From Candidatus Mediterraneibacter intestinavium (GTDB lineage Bacteria; Bacillota; Clostridia; Lachnospirales; Lachnospiraceae), in the NCBI GenBank assembly GCA_019119205.1, contig DWXK01000006.1, positions 88,486 to 152,485 of the forward strand: 64,000 bases of DNA, in the 5' to 3' direction. A program made the position numbers and the translations under genes. The notes under the pieces are model-generated. The model was not told where the DNA came from. It did no database searches and saw only the letters and a list, made by a program, of their open reading frames with translations. Below are positions 53,441 to 61,372 of this stretch, piece after piece (positions within the stretch are counted from its first letter, which is position 1; each line of letters opens with the position of its first letter).

Positions 53441-54178
53441 TCAGGGCTCTTCCACTCCCGCCAGATCTTTCATCTTCTCATATGTAAAATGATTGAACAC
53501 TGCAATGGTCCGTCCCACGCCGATCATGGCAAGGACCGTTCCCACTCCGACACCCACCAGATGCCCGGCGAACGCGAAGCTTAAGACAAGCGTGATCGTG
53601 ATATTGGTCAGGTCAAAGCAGTTCTTTGTAAATCCTACACTCTTATATATCGTGTCTGCGATCGCCTGCACGATCCCGTCCCCCGGGTTCGGCACGATCC
53701 GCATATCCAGCGACATTGCCGCCCCGATCCCGGTCAGGATGATAGCGATGATCAGGCAGATCACACGGACCGCCATCTCCTCTGCCGTACTCTCTCCATC
53801 TGAATAGAGATTCGGGATCACAGCGGAGAACACATTCAGGAAACGGGTGAACACAATGCTCAGCGGGATCTGGAGAAAATCCATCAGAAAGATCAGCTTC
53901 AGGTCCTTTTTCTCTGCATGGGCAAGCGCCTCACCTGACCTTCCCGAATATCTTATATGGCGGATCAGGTGCAGCACCATCTCGATCACAACAAAGACAC
54001 AGTAAAGCGCCAGCGTCATGTCACCGAAATTATGATCGAAGATCGTCGCAATGCTGTATGCCACCGAGATGATCGGCGAGACTCCAAGCCCCGTCTTTGT
54101 GTTCAGGGTGAGCCCGAGCGCCAGGATAAGAAGCCCGGCGGCATAGAACAGGATGCGGTAAATAATTTGTTTTTTCAT
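53441..54178 (-). CDS. YczE/YitT-type membrane protein, second paralogue
   Basis: A 245-residue protein with about five to six membrane helices, starting YRILFYAAGLLILALGLTLNTKTGLGVSP, the same N-terminal signature as the protein at 30065-30733. An inserted basic loop (SGRSGEALAHAEKKD) follows helix three. Function is not established for the group. GGAGGGGACATC precedes the ATG. Its leader contains a promoter directly followed by a terminator-like hairpin, suggesting attenuation. Confidence 0.8.
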   Translation of the reverse strand: MKKQIIYRILFYAAGLLILALGLTLNTKTGLGVSPIISVAYSIATIFDHNFGDMTLALYCVFVVIEMVLHLIRHIRYSGRSGEALAHAEKKDLKLIFLMDFLQIPLSIVFTRFLNVFSAVIPNLYSDGESTAEEMAVRVICLIIAIILTGIGAAMSLDMRIVPNPGDGIVQAIADTIYKSVGFTKNCFDLTNITITLVLSFAFAGHLVGVGVGTVLAMIGVGRTIAVFNHFTYEKMKDLAGVEEP

Positions 54179-54202
54179 GATGTCCCCTCCGGAAAAACTC
54201 TC

Positions 54203-54252
54203 AAAAAGGATGCTGCAAAAACATGAAATCGTGCTTTTGCAACATCCTTTTT
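54203..54252 (-). promoter_or_regulatory. Attenuator-like hairpin in the YczE leader
   Basis: AAAAAGGATGTTGCAAAAGCA pairs with TGTTTTTGCAGCATCCTTTTT on the minus strand, followed by TTTTTGAG. It lies between the promoter and the start codon of the gene it would precede, so most transcripts might stop early unless antitermination occurs. Confidence 0.6.
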
Positions 54253-54254
54253 CT

Positions 54255-54284
54255 ATTTTAGACGTTTTCCGCAGGATTTGTCAA
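54255..54284 (-). promoter_or_regulatory. Promoter of the second YczE-type gene
   Basis: On the minus strand, TTGACA, an 18-base spacer and TAAAAT. The start is near 54248, at the base of the attenuator hairpin. Confidence 0.7.
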
Positions 54285-54501
54285 ATTTTTGCTTTTTGTA
54301 ATATCAGACCGGGACCCGCCTCGGACCTCCGCCCCATACTTCCCCGCCTCACCTCCGCGTCGCTGACACACCCCCGCGTCGCTGACTTGATTCTCTTCCG
54401 GCTAGATGCTATATTAATCTCACCGAACATACATTCCACCTTTTACCCTTAAAGGTGGTATTTTATATGATATTTTCCATCGACATACAGGAGGACCAGC
54501 C
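54285..54501 (+). other. Intergenic region upstream of the response regulator remnant
   Basis: No gene is supported. It contains a C-rich stretch with a 13-base direct repeat CCGCGTCGCTGAC at 54355-54367 and 54374-54386. A hairpin CCACCTTT/AAAGGTGG (54436-54458) followed by TATTTTAT could act as a terminator or leader structure for the following remnant. Confidence 0.4.
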
Positions 54502-54845
54502 ATGAACACCATACTTCTTCTGGAAGACGACGCCAACTTAAACCGCGGGATCTCCCTCAAACTTCGGAAAGAAGGCTACGACGTATACTCCGCTTTCACC
54601 GTAAAAGAGGCGGAAGACCTTTTCTCCGCATGCAGTCCCGACCTGATCATCAGCGACATCACTCTCCCGGACGGGAGCGGTCTGGACTTCTGCGCCGGGA
54701 TACGCAAAAAGAGCAGTGTCTTTATCCTCTTTCTGACCGCCATGGATTCGGAGATCGACATGGTGAACGGGTATGATATAGGCGCCGACGACTATATCAC
54801 CAAGCCCTTCAGCCTGATAGTCCTGGTCTCCAAGGTCCACGCTTT
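54502..54845 (+). pseudogene. Truncated response regulator receiver domain
   Basis: About 112 residues of an OmpR-type receiver domain remain: NTILLLEDDANLNRGISL, the phospho-acceptor in DLIISDITLPDGSG, and GADDYITKPFSLIVLVSKVHAF. The DNA-binding domain (normally another 100 residues) is gone. The frame runs on for 20 nonsense residues into the next remnant. GGAGGACCAGCC precedes the ATG, so the start is intact. The product might be a receiver-only protein, but an internal deletion explains the structure better. Confidence 0.8.
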
Positions 54846-55640
54846 CATGGGGATGTCTCCTATGAGGACCTGCTCTCCGGCGATAAGCTCCTCGTGAACT
54901 GGACATTTCAGTACTGGCACCCGGAAAGCAGATTGGGCGATCCTGTCCGCATCCTGTTCGACACACCGGACGGTCCTGTCGAGAGGACCTTTGAGCTGGC
55001 AGGCATCTGCCATTACTCTTCCGGATTTACTGACTCGGAGTTCATACTTCCGGAGAGTGTGCTCTCAGAGATCTGCCCCTATGATCTCACCAATACCTGC
55101 GAGATCACCGTAGATGCGGCACAGAAAGAGACCGCTTACGAGACACTTCAGTCGCTCGCAGATACAGACGAGCGTTTTGTATCAGATACCTATGAAGACT
55201 TCGTCGCCCAGTGGGAGAGCGTGACTTCCTTTATCAGTCTCGCCGGATATACATTCATGATCATCCTTGGCGCCATCGGCGTGATGAACCTGGTCAATAC
55301 CATGATCAACAGCGTCTATACAAGGAAACACGAACTGGGCATCCTGCAGGCTGTCGGCATGTCCGAACGCCAGCTCACCCGCATGATGCAGATGGAAGGA
55401 CTGTTCTACACCCTTTTTACTCTGATCCTCTCCCTGGGACTGGGCAGCCTTGCCGGATACGCCGCCTTCCTCTATGCCCGGAGTGAAGGACTGATGAACA
55501 TCACCGTCTTCCACTATCCGTTCCTGCAGGCGGTCCTTCTCGCCGTCACTGTTGCGGCAGTACAGCTCATCCTCACATTCGCGGTGACAAAGAGTTTCCG
55601 GCGCACGAGCCTGATCGAGCGGGTAAGATATTCGGAGTAA
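54846..55640 (+). pseudogene. C-terminal remnant of an FtsX-type ABC permease
   Basis: The reading frame starts without its own beginning (GDVSYEDLLSGDKLLVNW...) and gives the last about 265 residues of a MacB/FtsX-like permease: an extracellular domain, then helices AGYTFMIILGAIGVMNLVNTMI, the FtsX loop RKHELGILQAVGMSERQL, and two final helices. It is in a different frame from the response regulator before it. Such permeases commonly sit in regulator-kinase-ATPase-permease operons for antimicrobial peptide response, so the pieces between were probably deleted. Confidence 0.8.
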
Positions 55641-55698
55641 CTGTGAAATTTTTGTGAAACACAGCGAAAGAGAGCCTTTTGCCCTTGACATCCGGTGC

Positions 55699-55704
55699 TA
55701 TAAT
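55699..55704 (+). promoter_or_regulatory. Probable -10 box of rplY
   Basis: TATAAT with a poor -35 match at the right distance. A TTGACA lies only 8 bases upstream and cannot pair with it. The roughly 115-base leader includes GCATCCGCTCAATGCGGAT, which could fold into a short hairpin. Confidence 0.35.
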
Positions 55705-55824
55705 GTAACTGTAACAAAGAAACACACTTAACAACACCTATTTGTCCTGCATCCGCTCAATGCGGATAAAGCAGCAAAGTTGAAGGCTTGCTAAGCGCGA
55801 TTCAGTGATTGGAGGAAAAGATAA

Positions 55825-56412
55825 ATGAATACTTTAAAAGCTGAAAGAAGAGACATGACAGTAAAAGCCAAGAAACTTAGACGTGAAGGATTTGTTACAG
55901 GCAGTATCTTCGGTCGCGAACTGGAAGAGACCATACCGCTCAAGATGGAGAAAAGCGCGGTAGAACGTCTGCTCAAAGAAGAAGGCAAGGGCGGACAGGT
56001 CATGCTCGAGATCGAAGGCAAAACCTATGATGCACTGATCAAAGAAGTGGATTACAATCCGTTAAAAGGCTGCATCGACGAGATCGATTTCCAGGCACTG
56101 GTAGCTGGTGAGAAGGTTCATTCCACTGCAGAGGTCCATCTGGTCAACCTGGAGAAACTGGCTGCAGGCGTTCCGCAGCAGATGCTGCATGAGATCGCAT
56201 TCAAGGCGCTTCCGTCTGCACTGGTTGATAAAGTTGAGATCGATGTGGGCGACATGAAAGTCGGTGATACGCTCAAAGTATCCGATTTGACGATCGCACA
56301 TACAGAAGGTCTGGATCTGACGACAGATGCTGATGCGACAGTAGTCACGATCACTGAAGTCCACGCAGCTCCGGCAGATGATGCAGATACAGAAGATGAG
56401 GCTGCAGAGTGA
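55825..56412 (+). CDS. rplY: Ribosomal protein L25, general stress (Ctc) form
   Basis: A 195-residue protein with an N-terminal 5S rRNA-binding domain (LKAERRDMTVKAKKLRREGFVTGSIFG) and a C-terminal TL5/Ctc beta-domain (about residues 95-180, with VPQQMLHEIAFKALPSALVDKVEIDVGDM). It ends in an acidic tail (DDADTEDEAAE). The long Ctc form joins ribosomes and is stress-linked in Bacillus. GGAGGAAAA precedes the ATG. A large terminator follows. Confidence 0.93.
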   Translation: MNTLKAERRDMTVKAKKLRREGFVTGSIFGRELEETIPLKMEKSAVERLLKEEGKGGQVMLEIEGKTYDALIKEVDYNPLKGCIDEIDFQALVAGEKVHSTAEVHLVNLEKLAAGVPQQMLHEIAFKALPSALVDKVEIDVGDMKVGDTLKVSDLTIAHTEGLDLTTDADATVVTITEVHAAPADDADTEDEAAE

Positions 56413-56444
56413 TCCTGTTCCTGCAGGATGATCTATGAGTTCTG

Positions 56445-56512
56445 AAAAACCCCGGATATGGGAGAAATGCACACAATTGAGCATATTCCCTCGTATCCGG
56501 GGTTTTCTTTTA
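56445..56512. terminator. Terminator between rplY and the MATE gene
   Basis: AAAACCCCGGATA pairs with TATCCGGGGTTTT, with a further inner TGGGA/TCCC-type pairing and a TCTTTT tail. It serves the two converging genes. Confidence 0.88.
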
Positions 56513-56513
56513 T

Positions 56514-57890
56514 CTAGCGCTCAGCCTGAACGGCCGTCCTTACTTTATTCTGTTTCTCCCACTTCCGCATGGTATAGATATAATATGGGATCAATGGGAT
56601 CAGCGCAGCGATCCACGCCGCCGGGTCAGAAAGGCACACGCCCACAAAGCTGGTCCTGCCCGCAACAAACATGACAATGGCGCTCCTTGCCGCCAGTTCA
56701 AACACGCCTCCCAGCATGGGGACCAGTCCGTATCCCATCCCCTGAAGCGTGTTCCTGTAGAGGAAAATGCTTCCCAGGAAAGGATAACACCAGAATACAG
56801 CATGAAAATACATCTCCGCTACCCTGATCACCTCTGTCTCAGACGGGCTGACGAACAGCAGCATCATATATTTCCCGAAGAAATATACCACCACCATGGT
56901 GACCACACTCCATGCAAGGATCATGATCTGCGTATACCGCACTCCTGTCTTAACGCGGTCCATCTTTCCCGCCCCCCTGTTCTGTCCCACGTATGTTGCG
57001 ATCGTCGCGCCAAAGGCTGTGAAGACAGTAGCGATAATGTTCTGCAGTTTTCCTGCTGCTGCAAATCCGGCCATGTAGACTTCCCCATATACGTTCACCG
57101 CCCCCTGAACGATGATCGTGCCGATCGCCGTAATGGAAAACTGAAGTCCCATGGGTATACCGAGTGCCAGAAGTCTCCCGAAACTCTGAAAAGAAATGCG
57201 GAAGTCTTCTTTTTTCAAATGCAGGATCGGATATCTCTTTAAAATATATATAAAGCAGAGCAGCGCCGAGATTCCCTGTGCAATAACTGTCGCGTAGGCA
57301 CATCCCTCCACGCCCATTCCAAAGCATACGATAAATGCAATATCCAGCACTACGTTGATCACTGCAGAAATGATCAGAAAATAAAGGGGCGATCTGGAAT
57401 CTCCGAGCGCTCTGAGGAACGCTGCAAGAGAATTATATGCAGCTGTGACGATCAGTCCCGCATAGATGATCCCCATATATGACATCACATCCGGCATGAT
57501 CTCATCAGAAAAATTCATCATCCTCAGGATCGGCTCATTCAGTATGAGCAGCCCCGCTGTCATGACGATCGCAAATGCCGCTGCCAGGTAGACTGACATT
57601 GCAACGTAATGCCTCATCTGATCATATCGCTTTGCTCCGAACCACTGGGATACCAGGATCGCGAACCCGCTGCTCAGTCCGGTCAGCCAGCCTGTCACAA
57701 AAAACATCAGCGAACCGGTGCTCCCTATGGCAGCCAGTGCATCCACCCCGATAAACTGTCCTGCCACGATAGAATCCGCCACATTATAAAACTGCTGAAA
57801 TATATTTCCAAGGCAGACCGGGATCATAAACTGAAGGATCAGCCGGACCGGACTGCCGGATGTCATATCATTTGTAGTATTTGCTGCCAT
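56514..57890 (-). CDS. MATE family efflux transporter
   Basis: A 458-residue multidrug/toxin exporter with 12 hydrophobic helices in two repeats. Family features include IPVCLGNIFQQFYNVADSIVAGQFIG near the start, GSTGSLMFFVTGWLTGLSSG, and VQGAVNVYGEVYMAGFAAAGKLQNI in the second half. It is usually Na+- or H+-coupled. I take the ATG before AANTTNDM, behind AGAGAGGGAC, rather than the track start 100 codons upstream, which is antisense to the response regulator gene. Confidence 0.9.
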   Translation of the reverse strand: MAANTTNDMTSGSPVRLILQFMIPVCLGNIFQQFYNVADSIVAGQFIGVDALAAIGSTGSLMFFVTGWLTGLSSGFAILVSQWFGAKRYDQMRHYVAMSVYLAAAFAIVMTAGLLILNEPILRMMNFSDEIMPDVMSYMGIIYAGLIVTAAYNSLAAFLRALGDSRSPLYFLIISAVINVVLDIAFIVCFGMGVEGCAYATVIAQGISALLCFIYILKRYPILHLKKEDFRISFQSFGRLLALGIPMGLQFSITAIGTIIVQGAVNVYGEVYMAGFAAAGKLQNIIATVFTAFGATIATYVGQNRGAGKMDRVKTGVRYTQIMILAWSVVTMVVVYFFGKYMMLLFVSPSETEVIRVAEMYFHAVFWCYPFLGSIFLYRNTLQGMGYGLVPMLGGVFELAARSAIVMFVAGRTSFVGVCLSDPAAWIAALIPLIPYYIYTMRKWEKQNKVRTAVQAER

Positions 57891-58086
57891 TGCCTGTCCC
57901 TCTCTTTTCATTCTCATTTTCCAGAGGTCCATTATATGACAGCAGAAACTGCTTTGCAAGAGAATATTTTTTGTTTTTATCCTGTTTTTTACAGCTCTGT
58001 GTGCTATGATAAGGATACCTTGCAAAACCGCGTATGCGCGTCTCAGAAGACAGGCGCTGTAACGCCATAAAAACGGAGGAAATACT

Positions 58087-58806
58087 ATGGAAAACCAAAA
58101 CCAGAAGATCAGGATACTCGTCGCCGACGATGAAAAGGAGATCCGCGACGTCCTCACCATGCTCCTCACTGCAGAAGACTTTGAAGTCATTGCCGCGGCA
58201 GACGGCAGAGAAGCCGTGGAACTTGCGGAAGCATCGATAGACCTTTATATACTGGATGTAAACATGCCTGCAATGTCCGGATTCGCGGCAGGCTCTGAAA
58301 TACGGAAACAATTCTACGCACCTATCATGTTTCTGACCGCCTATTCCGGTGAATCCGACAAACTCATGGGATTTTCCGCCGGTGCAGATGACTACATCGT
58401 GAAGCCATTTTCCAACACAGAACTTCTGATCCGGGTAAAAGCCCTTCTGCGCAGATCCCGCGATTACTCGCAGGCTTTCCGGTCCTCAGGTTCTCCGTCT
58501 CCTGCTCCTGAAAACGAGATACATTACAAAGACCTCGTCCTGGATCTGGACAGTCAGAACATACGAAAAGGCGGTGAGATCATCCTCCTCACCTATACAG
58601 AATATAAGATCCTGGAACTCTTCCTCTCCCACCCGAAGAAGATCTATTCTCTGGACAACATTTACCAGAGTATCTGGGAGGAGGATGCCGTGGGTGACAG
58701 CACCATCATGGTCCATATCAAAAATCTGAGAAAAAAACTCGGGGACAATTCCAGGAACCCGCAGTATATCAAGACCGCATGGGGGAAGGGCTATTATGTT
58801 GACTAA
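58087..58806 (+). CDS. OmpR-family response regulator
   Basis: A 239-residue two-component regulator. The receiver domain (residues 9-122) has acidic residues in ILVADDEKEIRD, the phospho-Asp in LYILDVNMPAMSG and the Lys in GADDYIVKPFSN. The winged-helix output domain (about 143-238) ends with GDSTIMVHIKNLRKKLGDN and YIKTAWGKGYYVD. CGGAGGAAA precedes the ATG. It overlaps the kinase gene by 11 bases and is divergent from the MATE exporter, which may be a target. Confidence 0.93.
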   Translation: MENQNQKIRILVADDEKEIRDVLTMLLTAEDFEVIAAADGREAVELAEASIDLYILDVNMPAMSGFAAGSEIRKQFYAPIMFLTAYSGESDKLMGFSAGADDYIVKPFSNTELLIRVKALLRRSRDYSQAFRSSGSPSPAPENEIHYKDLVLDLDSQNIRKGGEIILLTYTEYKILELFLSHPKKIYSLDNIYQSIWEEDAVGDSTIMVHIKNLRKKLGDNSRNPQYIKTAWGKGYYVD

Positions 58807-59851
58807 GAAGGATACCGGAAGTTCCGGCGCAAAAAAACTTTCTGCAGTGATCCTGGAATACCTATTCCTTTCTGCCGCGATCTCCATTTTTACCTTTTTC
58901 TTTCTATACTCGACCTCCGTCTCACTCGGAGATAATTATCTGTCCCGCCGCGGATTTATCCTGACAGATATGCAGCAGGTCACATTTCAGCTCTGGGCGA
59001 GGAGCATCTGCGTCGTCGCCTCGATCATCCTGTTCATCGTGGTCTTTCTCTCTGTACTGGGGCAGCGTCTCTCCTATCTGATCACTATCATAAAAGGGGT
59101 CGAGATGCTCCATGCACGCAGCATGGACTACGATATCCCCCTGGAAGGGAATGATGAGCTGACCCGCCTTGCAGAAAGCATCAACTATCTCTCCGCAGCC
59201 CGCAGAGAATTATGGCGGCAGGAACAGGCTTTTCAGGAGGAGCGCTCCGCCTGGGTCCGCGCTCTTTCCCACGATATCCGGACTCCTCTCACCTCCATGC
59301 TCTCCTACTCTGAACTTCTCAGAAAAAAAGAGCATCTCAGCGACGAAGAGATAAAGAACTATATTGAACTTGTCTTCTCCAAATCCTCCCAGATCCGCCA
59401 GCTCACAGAACAGCTTATGAATCCGGATAACGGTACCTGGGAAAAAATAGATGATATAAGATTTCTCATTGAACAGTTTGCCGAAGAATGGGAGGAAATC
59501 CTGGAAGGCAGGTTTCTCTGCCGCACTGATCTTACCGGTCTCACTTCCTTTGAAGGGATGGCAGATGTACATGCCCTTCACCGAATACTGGACAACCTGA
59601 TCTCCAATGTCGAAAAATATGCAGATCCCGGATGTGATGTAGAACTCATCTTTAAAAATGAAGACCGCCGCCTCGTTCTGATACAGAGGAATGGGATCAA
59701 AAAGAGCGGTTTTGATAAAGTGGAAAGTTCCCGGATCGGGCTGGAAAGCGTGCGAAGGATCGCAGATGTATACAATGGAGAAGTCAGTGTCTCTGATACA
59801 GACGATATTTTTGAGATAAAAATAGCCCTGAGTTTTCCCAAATGCCTTTAG
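58796..59851 (+). CDS. Membrane sensor histidine kinase
   Basis: A 351-residue kinase partner of the preceding regulator. Two transmembrane segments (about residues 15-40 and 75-98) enclose a short external loop, followed by a HAMP-like linker. The phospho-acceptor helix is ALSHDIRTPLTSMLSYSELL. An ATPase domain carries the N-box DNLISNVEKYA and the G2-like RIGLESVRRIADVYNGEV. The classic DxGxG G1 box is not evident (it reads RNGIKK), as in some Lachnospiraceae kinases. The small external loop suggests membrane or small-molecule sensing. Confidence 0.9.
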   Translation: MLTKKDTGSSGAKKLSAVILEYLFLSAAISIFTFFFLYSTSVSLGDNYLSRRGFILTDMQQVTFQLWARSICVVASIILFIVVFLSVLGQRLSYLITIIKGVEMLHARSMDYDIPLEGNDELTRLAESINYLSAARRELWRQEQAFQEERSAWVRALSHDIRTPLTSMLSYSELLRKKEHLSDEEIKNYIELVFSKSSQIRQLTEQLMNPDNGTWEKIDDIRFLIEQFAEEWEEILEGRFLCRTDLTGLTSFEGMADVHALHRILDNLISNVEKYADPGCDVELIFKNEDRRLVLIQRNGIKKSGFDKVESSRIGLESVRRIADVYNGEVSVSDTDDIFEIKIALSFPKCL

Positions 59852-59946
59852 AATTCTTCAGAATATGAGCTGAATTTTCTTCACAGATACCTGATAGACT
59901 GCATGCATAACAGAAAAACAAACATTGATCTAAGGAGGAAAAAGTA

Positions 59947-60279
59947 ATGGCATTAGGTTTATTAGTAATATCATTTGTAGGAATAAGTGTGATCAGTATC
60001 ATCGGACTGGCACTGTTATATCTGCTGAAGAATGAACGCGCTAAGGCAGGAGTCTTCTATTTCCTGTCCATCTGGGGGATGGCAGTCGCCGTCATCAGCG
60101 CAATGAGTGCCCCTTCAAACCTGATGTCCCAGCAGCTCATCGCATGGGGGTTCGGTATCCTGAGCGCAGCAGGACTGATGGTACATCTTAAGGGCAGCTC
60201 CAATTCCAGCCGCATGACAGCATACGTCCTTGTAACAGTTTCCGTGATCGGCGGCGTACTCAAAATGTTCATATTTTAA
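59947..60279 (+). CDS. Four-helix small membrane protein of unknown function
   Basis: A 110-residue, almost entirely hydrophobic protein with about four transmembrane segments (LVISFVGISVISIIGLALLYLL, FYFLSIWGMAVAVISAM, AWGFGILSAAGLMV, YVLVTVSVIGGVLKMFIF) and short basic loops. I do not recognise a function. AAGGAGGAAAAA precedes the ATG. It follows the kinase gene by 95 bases. A large nested hairpin after its stop may terminate it and also masks the next gene's ribosome binding site. Confidence 0.7.
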   Translation: MALGLLVISFVGISVISIIGLALLYLLKNERAKAGVFYFLSIWGMAVAVISAMSAPSNLMSQQLIAWGFGILSAAGLMVHLKGSSNSSRMTAYVLVTVSVIGGVLKMFIF

Positions 60280-60294
60280 AAATGAAATGAATGA

Positions 60295-60366
60295 AATCCT
60301 CCTTCCGGATCGTATTCATAGTGAAAAGAAAATTTCACAGTACGAAACGGAAGGAGGATTTTTATT
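60295..60366 (+). promoter_or_regulatory. Nested hairpin sequestering the next ribosome binding site
   Basis: AATCCTCCTTCCG (60295-60307) pairs perfectly with CGGAAGGAGGATT (60348-60360), enclosing an inner GTGAAA/TTTCAC hairpin, and TTTTTATT follows. The 3' arm contains the full AAGGAGG of the secreted-protein gene, so the fold would block its translation. It also qualifies as a terminator for the upstream gene. Confidence 0.75.
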
Positions 60367-60825
60367 ATGAAGAAAAAAATAACAGCGCTCATCCTGACGG
60401 CGCTTCTGCTGGTCACTCTGGGCGGAGCAACCGTCCTCGCGGCAGGAAACGGCAGGCAGGGAGATCAATGGCAGGAGAACCAGGGACAGGCGGACGGATC
60501 GCAGGAATATGCGAGGACTGTTACCGGAACCTGCACAGGCGTTCTCCGCGGAACGCTTGACCACTGCATATACAGTCATTACAATGGATACAACAGCGAC
60601 GTTGAAAACAACGGCTGCAGTGAATACTGGAACAGCAGCACCTGCATCTGCGGAGAAGCCCATACATTTACCGATCAGGACGAAGACGGGATCTGCGATC
60701 ATCGCGGCAGTGCAGACGGGTATCAGGGCGGATCCGGGCAGTACGCCGCAGACGGGCATCATGCCGGCTTCGGGCATCACAGCACGGGTTCAGGCGGACA
60801 TCACAGGGAATTTAACTGCAGATAG
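60367..60825 (+). CDS. Secreted Cys/His/Gly-rich protein of unknown function
   Basis: A 152-residue protein with an N-terminal signal peptide (KKITALILTALLLVTLGGATVLAA, cleavage near residue 26). The mature part has six to seven cysteines, an EF-hand/thrombospondin-like calcium motif DQDEDGICDH, and a C-terminal Gly/His-rich tail (DGHHAGFGHHSTGSGGHH). Metal binding at the cell surface is the likely property (inference). Its ribosome binding site AAGGAGG lies inside a perfect inverted repeat. The ECF sigma and RsgI-like genes follow, so it may be their target or signal partner. Confidence 0.65.
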   Translation: MKKKITALILTALLLVTLGGATVLAAGNGRQGDQWQENQGQADGSQEYARTVTGTCTGVLRGTLDHCIYSHYNGYNSDVENNGCSEYWNSSTCICGEAHTFTDQDEDGICDHRGSADGYQGGSGQYAADGHHAGFGHHSTGSGGHHREFNCR

Positions 60826-60886
60826 ACACACTGCAGTCAGATTCTGATCTTCAATACATCATGGAAACAGAGAGAGGGGCAAAGAC

Positions 60887-61372
60887 ATGCGGAGCGAGGA
60901 AGAAGCAAACAGAGCCATCCGGCTGTACGCAGATACAGTCCGCAGGATCTGTATGGTCCATCTGAAAAATTATTCTGACACAGAGGACATATTTCAGACC
61001 GTATTTCTGAAGTATGTCCTTCACTCCGAGCCTTTTGAGAGCGAAGAGCACGAAAAGGCATGGATCATCCGCGTCACGGTCAATGCCTGTAAGGATCTTC
61101 TGAAAAATGTGTTCCGGAGCCGGACCGTTCCTCTGGAAACTCTGGTCGAGACACCTCAGGCGCAGGAACTCCGGCACACGGAACTTCTGGAAGCAGTCCT
61201 CTCTCTTCCAGCGAAATACAAAGACGTGGTATATCTCTACTATTACGAAGGATATTCCGCGGAGGAGATCAGCCGTATCCTGAAAAAGAACGTGAACACA
61301 GTGTACACTCTTCTGACCCGGGCAAGAAAGATACTGAAAAAAGAACTGGAAGGGGTGACGGACATTGAATAA
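60887..61372 (+). CDS. ECF-type RNA polymerase sigma factor
   Basis: A 161-residue sigma factor. Region 2 covers about residues 8-75 (RLYADTVRRICMVHLKNYSDTEDIFQTVFLKY, binding RNA polymerase and the -10 box). Region 4 covers about 105-155 (LLEAVLSLPAKYKDVVYLYYYEGYSAEEIS, with the recognition helix KKNVNTVYTLLTRARKIL). GAGAGGGGCAAAG precedes the ATG. It overlaps the RsgI-like gene by 8 bases, the usual sigma/anti-sigma coupling. Confidence 0.92.
   Translation: MRSEEEANRAIRLYADTVRRICMVHLKNYSDTEDIFQTVFLKYVLHSEPFESEEHEKAWIIRVTVNACKDLLKNVFRSRTVPLETLVETPQAQELRHTELLEAVLSLPAKYKDVVYLYYYEGYSAEEISRILKKNVNTVYTLLTRARKILKKELEGVTDIE

Noticed and set aside
54355-54386. Direct repeats as a CRISPR or recombination site
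   Set aside because: Only two 13-base copies with a 6-base spacer, and no associated genes.
55685-55704. TTGACA/TATAAT pair upstream of rplY as one promoter
   Set aside because: Spacer is only 8 bases, far too short for sigma-A.
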